A stretch of DNA of 64,000 nucleotides from Pararhizobium sp. (GTDB taxonomy: Bacteria > Pseudomonadota > Alphaproteobacteria > Rhizobiales > Rhizobiaceae). A program made the translations under genes and the position numbers. Numbering within the stretch: position 1 is the stretch's first letter; each line of letters opens with the position of its first letter. Shown in pieces: positions 61,087 to 64,000 of the stretch. The stretch spans positions 4,730,501-4,794,500 of the forward strand of contig CP051237.1 of NCBI GenBank assembly GCA_017794825.1, written 5' to 3'. Below the pieces are notes generated by a model, which made no database searches, was not told the origin of the DNA, and worked only from the letters and a program-made list of their open reading frames with translations.

Positions 61087-62280
61087 CTAATAGATTGCCC
61101 GGTCTTCGATCAAACCGGCAATCTTCCTCCGATCCAGACCAAGCAGGTCGCCGTAAACATAGTCCTCGTCACCCCCGAGTTCGGGCGTACCGCTTGTAAT
61201 GCCGGGGCTGTCATATGTCGAGAAGCGGGCAGGGGTGCCGACGGCCGCCCGCACCGTTCCGTCCGTCTCCGTCACGTCGAGGATCGCGCCGCGTGCGCGC
61301 AGGTGCGGATCCGTTACGATATCCGATGCGGCCCAGGACAGGTGCGCGGCTACGCCAGCTTTCTGAAGTCGTTCGCAAGCGGCGTCTCCGGACTGCCCGA
61401 CGCTCCAGCTTTCGATGGCGGGGTCGAGATCGCGGCGATTGGCGTGGCGCTGCATTTCGGTCGCATAACGCCGGTCCCGCCCGAGTTCCGGACGGCCGAT
61501 GATGGTGGCGAGGGTTCGCCATTCATCGTCACTGCTTACGGCAATACTCAGCCAGCGATCAGGCTGGCTGGTCGGATAGAGACCACAGGGCGCGCGGCGC
61601 AGGTCTGCGTTGCCCGCCCTTTCGACCTCGATCCCCGCAGATGCTGCGGTCAGCGCGTCGCCGACAAGGGAGGAGGCGACCTCTCTGGCCGACACGTCGA
61701 CATGACAGCCTTGTCCTGTACGGCGCCGATTGTGCAAGGCCGCGACTGTCGCCAGGGCCGCGTTCATTCCAACCGAGTGGTCCATGACATGGCGCATCTC
61801 AACCGGGGGGCCATCTGGATGACCGCTCAGATGCCCCAGTCCGCCCCAGGCTCCGAAAAGCGGCGCATAGCCTGCGAAATGGGAATCCGGTCCGCTTTGC
61901 CCCGACGAGGAGACCGAGACCATGATGATGTCGTTCCTGACGGCGCGCAGGTCGTCATATCCGAGGCCAAGCCTGCCCATGACCCCGGCGCGGAAGCTTT
62001 CGGCGGCCACATCCGATATGCTGACCAGTTTCCTGGCGAGCGCCACGCCATCGGGATGTTTCAGATTTAGCCTGACAGAAAGCTTGTTGGAGGATACCTG
62101 GTCGAATGTCGCTGGTCCTTGCCGACCGTAGACGGCATGCGATTTGCGGAAGATGTCGGGACGCAGTGCGGTTTCGATCTTGATGACCTCTGCGCCCAGT
62201 TGCGACAGCATGTGGGTGCAGAACGGCCCGGCGGCGTGGACGGTAAAATCGGCGACGCGGATTCCGGCGAGAGGCTTCAT
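61087..62280 (-). CDS. Family III (CaiB/BaiF) CoA-transferase, catalytic type
   Basis: A 397-residue family III CoA-transferase. LAGIRVADFTVHAAGPFCTHML starts the Rossmann-like domain (split for length), with IKIETALRPD and SSNKLSVRLNLKHPDG following. The catalytic aspartate is in the motif RHVMDHSVGMNAAL. Such enzymes move CoA between acids such as succinate, mesaconate or itaconate. It overlaps the second CoA-transferase gene by 4 bases and precedes the hydratase at 60232. The pair may work as a heterodimer, with this subunit catalytic. Confidence 0.9.
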   Translation of the reverse strand: MKPLAGIRVADFTVHAAGPFCTHMLSQLGAEVIKIETALRPDIFRKSHAVYGRQGPATFDQVSSNKLSVRLNLKHPDGVALARKLVSISDVAAESFRAGVMGRLGLGYDDLRAVRNDIIMVSVSSSGQSGPDSHFAGYAPLFGAWGGLGHLSGHPDGPPVEMRHVMDHSVGMNAALATVAALHNRRRTGQGCHVDVSAREVASSLVGDALTAASAGIEVERAGNADLRRAPCGLYPTSQPDRWLSIAVSSDDEWRTLATIIGRPELGRDRRYATEMQRHANRRDLDPAIESWSVGQSGDAACERLQKAGVAAHLSWAASDIVTDPHLRARGAILDVTETDGTVRAAVGTPARFSTYDSPGITSGTPELGGDEDYVYGDLLGLDRRKIAGLIEDRAIY

Positions 62281-63422
62281 GCTGTCGCCCTGTTCGCCGT
62301 GCGTCCGGCGATGAGAGACTGATCCGCGCCCGGTGCGGCGACAGATGCGCCCACGGGAAGGGAATCCGGCTCGAACCGGAAAGGCAGGGACTGCACCTTC
62401 ACGGGGCCGCTTTCCGTCTCGACCTCATGGAAGATTGCACGGGCCAGTTCGTGTTTTCCGGTCAGGATGTGACGTGGTTCATTGTATCGCGCCATCGGAA
62501 CGCCCTTTTCCTGCGCCGCAGCCACCAGGTCTTCAACCAGCCAGTCCTTCGCCCAGTTTCGAATGAACGCGTTGATTTCCTTTCCCCTGGCGCTCCGTCC
62601 GACTTCGTCCGACAGTTCGGGATCGCTGGCCCAGTCGTCGGCGCCCATCAGTTCAAGAAGACCCTGCCATTGGCGGGTTTCGAGCGTTAGAAGTTCGACG
62701 TAGCCGTCGCGGCACTCGATAACGCCGCCGAATTTGAACGATCGGGTGCTTCGGTGTTCGACCGAACCGTCGCCGAAGCGTTGGACAGCAAATGCCCCGA
62801 CTGCGACATTGGCGTCCTGGACCGACGCATCGACGAACTGGCCGCGATTGGTCCAAAGCGCGGAGAGACCGGCAAGCGCAGCGGCGACGCCGCCTTGCAT
62901 CTGGGCGAAATGTCCGGCGATCTTTAGCGGAGGCCGATCCGGGTAAAGATCTGCGGACAAGCCGTTTGGCAGCAGATATCCCTCGCCGCCTGCATGGATC
63001 AGGTTCAGTTCCTCGGCTTTCCAATCCGCTTTCGGCCCGAACGCGCCAAAGGGAAGGACGGACAGGAACACGAGATCCGGATAGTTCCGCGCTATCCGTT
63101 CGGGCTCCATGCCGAGCGCCGCGCGCTCCGCGCGGGGGGTGTCGTCGATCAGGATATCCGCGCCTTCAAGCAATGCGTCGAAACTGGCATCGTCTGGAGG
63201 TTCGCAGATCACGCTGCGTTTTCCCACCGACAGGAACGTAAACAGGGCGCTCCCACCGCCGGGAAGGAGGGGAGGCTCTCGCCGCAGCGGCGATCCTGCC
63301 GGGGGCTCGGTCATTATGACCTCGGCCCCCATCAGGCGCATCAGGCGTCCGGCTTGCGACGCGGCCACGCCGGAGGCGCGTTCGACAACACGAATTCCGG
63401 ACAGCGGCAGGAGGGACGTCAT
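62277..63422 (-). CDS. Family III (CaiB/BaiF) CoA-transferase-like protein lacking the catalytic Asp
   Basis: A 381-residue paralogue of the 61087 protein. LSGIRVVERASGVAASQAGRLM and EVIMTEPPAGSPLRRE mark the fold. At the position of the catalytic aspartate the sequence is GHFAQMQGGVAAALAGL, with Gln in place of Asp. In the BbsEF benzylsuccinate CoA-transferase, one subunit also lacks the Asp and supports its catalytic partner. The ATG at 63422 matches the family start; the frame upstream is non-coding. It lies 13 bases after the MaoC-like gene. Confidence 0.88.
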   Translation of the reverse strand: MTSLLPLSGIRVVERASGVAASQAGRLMRLMGAEVIMTEPPAGSPLRREPPLLPGGGSALFTFLSVGKRSVICEPPDDASFDALLEGADILIDDTPRAERAALGMEPERIARNYPDLVFLSVLPFGAFGPKADWKAEELNLIHAGGEGYLLPNGLSADLYPDRPPLKIAGHFAQMQGGVAAALAGLSALWTNRGQFVDASVQDANVAVGAFAVQRFGDGSVEHRSTRSFKFGGVIECRDGYVELLTLETRQWQGLLELMGADDWASDPELSDEVGRSARGKEINAFIRNWAKDWLVEDLVAAAQEKGVPMARYNEPRHILTGKHELARAIFHEVETESGPVKVQSLPFRFEPDSLPVGASVAAPGADQSLIAGRTANRATA

Positions 63423-63435
63423 CGCCGAACCATCC

Positions 63436-64000
63436 TCAGCGCACGACCGGCAGATCGAGTTCGAGGTTGCCGCCGTCAAGGAAAACGCGAAGTTCAGGAT
63501 CGCGCGACTGGAGCGCAACCGTCGCGATGCCCGGGGTCGTGACTTCACCACGCTGGTTTTCGCCGGAGAGCTCGATGTCGACCAGCGCATGCCCGTCCTT
63601 GATGTATTTTCTGGATACTTTTCCTTTGCACCAGGTGCTGTCGCCCATCGTGTTGAAGCGGCGCATTTCGGTTCGCACCCGCTTGAGGAAGGCGGCGTCG
63701 CCCATCCAGTTGGTCACCAGGGACGCCATCCAGGACGAGCGCTGCGGGCCGTAGTCGTAAACGCCGGGCACGCCCACTTCCTTCGCCGTCGATTCGCGGT
63801 GGTGCCCGATGCCGGTGTACTCGATGCCTCCGCCGGCTTCCGGATTGCGGAAAAAGTGGCCGGGATGCTTCATTGCGGCCTGAAACACCACGCCGTGGGT
63901 GTGACCGCGGCCGGACCCGACCAGAAAACCCATGGTATCCATCAGCGACAGCGGACCGCGCACTATGGCATCGAGGGATTCGCCGACCGTCACGTCCTCC
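63436..64000 (-). CDS. MaoC-like acyl-CoA hydratase (5' end cut by window edge)
   Basis: The frame covers the last 187 codons, ending at 63436, and continues off the right edge. Its visible part opens with GESLDAIVRGPLSLMDTMGF and contains RESTAKEVGVPGVYDYGPQR and a late GKVSRKYIKDGHALVDIEL, the pattern of the C-terminal hot-dog domain in two-domain MaoC proteins. The GTG at 63993 has GGAGG too close to serve as a start, so the gene begins beyond the window. It is the promoter-proximal visible member of the minus-strand group of hydratases and CoA-transferases. Confidence 0.8.
   Translation of the reverse strand, partial: EDVTVGESLDAIVRGPLSLMDTMGFLVGSGRGHTHGVVFQAAMKHPGHFFRNPEAGGGIEYTGIGHHRESTAKEVGVPGVYDYGPQRSSWMASLVTNWMGDAAFLKRVRTEMRRFNTMGDSTWCKGKVSRKYIKDGHALVDIELSGENQRGEVTTPGIATVALQSRDPELRVFLDGGNLELDLPVVR

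Overview
The window is GC-rich, almost fully coding DNA from what looks like an alphaproteobacterium, most likely of the Hyphomicrobiales/Rhizobiales type. This is judged from protein style, operon packing with ATGA overlaps, and three TRAP transporters beside a Liv-type ABC transporter. No rRNA, tRNA, CRISPR array or complete insertion sequence was seen. Nearly every gene belongs to CoA-thioester catabolism: seven acyl-CoA dehydrogenases, seven enoyl-CoA hydratase/isomerase-family proteins, nine intact SDR dehydrogenases, three AMP-forming CoA ligases, one ADP-forming acyl-CoA synthetase, two CitE/HpcH-type lyases, MaoC-type hydratases and two family III CoA-transferases.

Layout. (1) 1-5309: a TetR regulator, then an operon of enoyl-CoA hydratase, CoA ligase and three SDRs. 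(2) 5336-11090 on the minus strand: a complete branched-chain amino acid type ABC importer (livG, livH, livM, binding protein, livF) ending in a good terminator, preceded by an enoyl-CoA hydratase. (3) 11245-15163: CoA-ester lyase, mesaconyl-CoA-hydratase-like MaoC protein, metallo-beta-lactamase-fold hydrolase and a second lyase. (4) 15287-25166: a TetR regulator, then SDR, CoA ligase, hydratase, a paired acyl-CoA dehydrogenase, SMP-30 lactonase, SDR and a flavin monooxygenase with an N-terminal NTF2-like extension. (5) 25427-32968: a segment bracketed by 85-bp direct repeats, holding a chimeric pseudogene, an IclR regulator, aldehyde dehydrogenase, SDR and a TRAP transporter whose DctQ and DctM are fused. 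A dusA 5' fragment, the known target of a class of integrases, lies just to its right. (6) 33362-40973: two divergent operons, each with an acyl-CoA dehydrogenase pair. (7) 41084-51951: a secreted beta-propeller protein, then a long operon of nitronate-monooxygenase-like protein, hydratase, TRAP QMP, SDR, hydratase, ADP-forming CoA synthetase and IclR. (8) 51958-55529: an acyl-CoA dehydrogenase divergent from a TetR/NMO-like/hydratase operon. (9) 56202-60177: a TRAP PQM operon with TetR, divergent from an SDR. (10) 60232-64000: hydratases and a tandem pair of CoA-transferases.

Together the genes suggest import of organic acids, activation to CoA thioesters, repeated cycles of dehydrogenation, hydration and oxidation, ring or ketone opening by a flavin monooxygenase plus lactonase, and cleavage of C5-type CoA esters. 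The substrate cannot be named from sequence alone; a cyclic or branched compound of terpenoid, alicyclic or steroid-fragment type is an inference. Two shared operator-like motifs, CNAAC-N4-GTTAG in the left third and TCCCAT-N3-ATGGGA in the centre, tie separate operons into candidate regulons.
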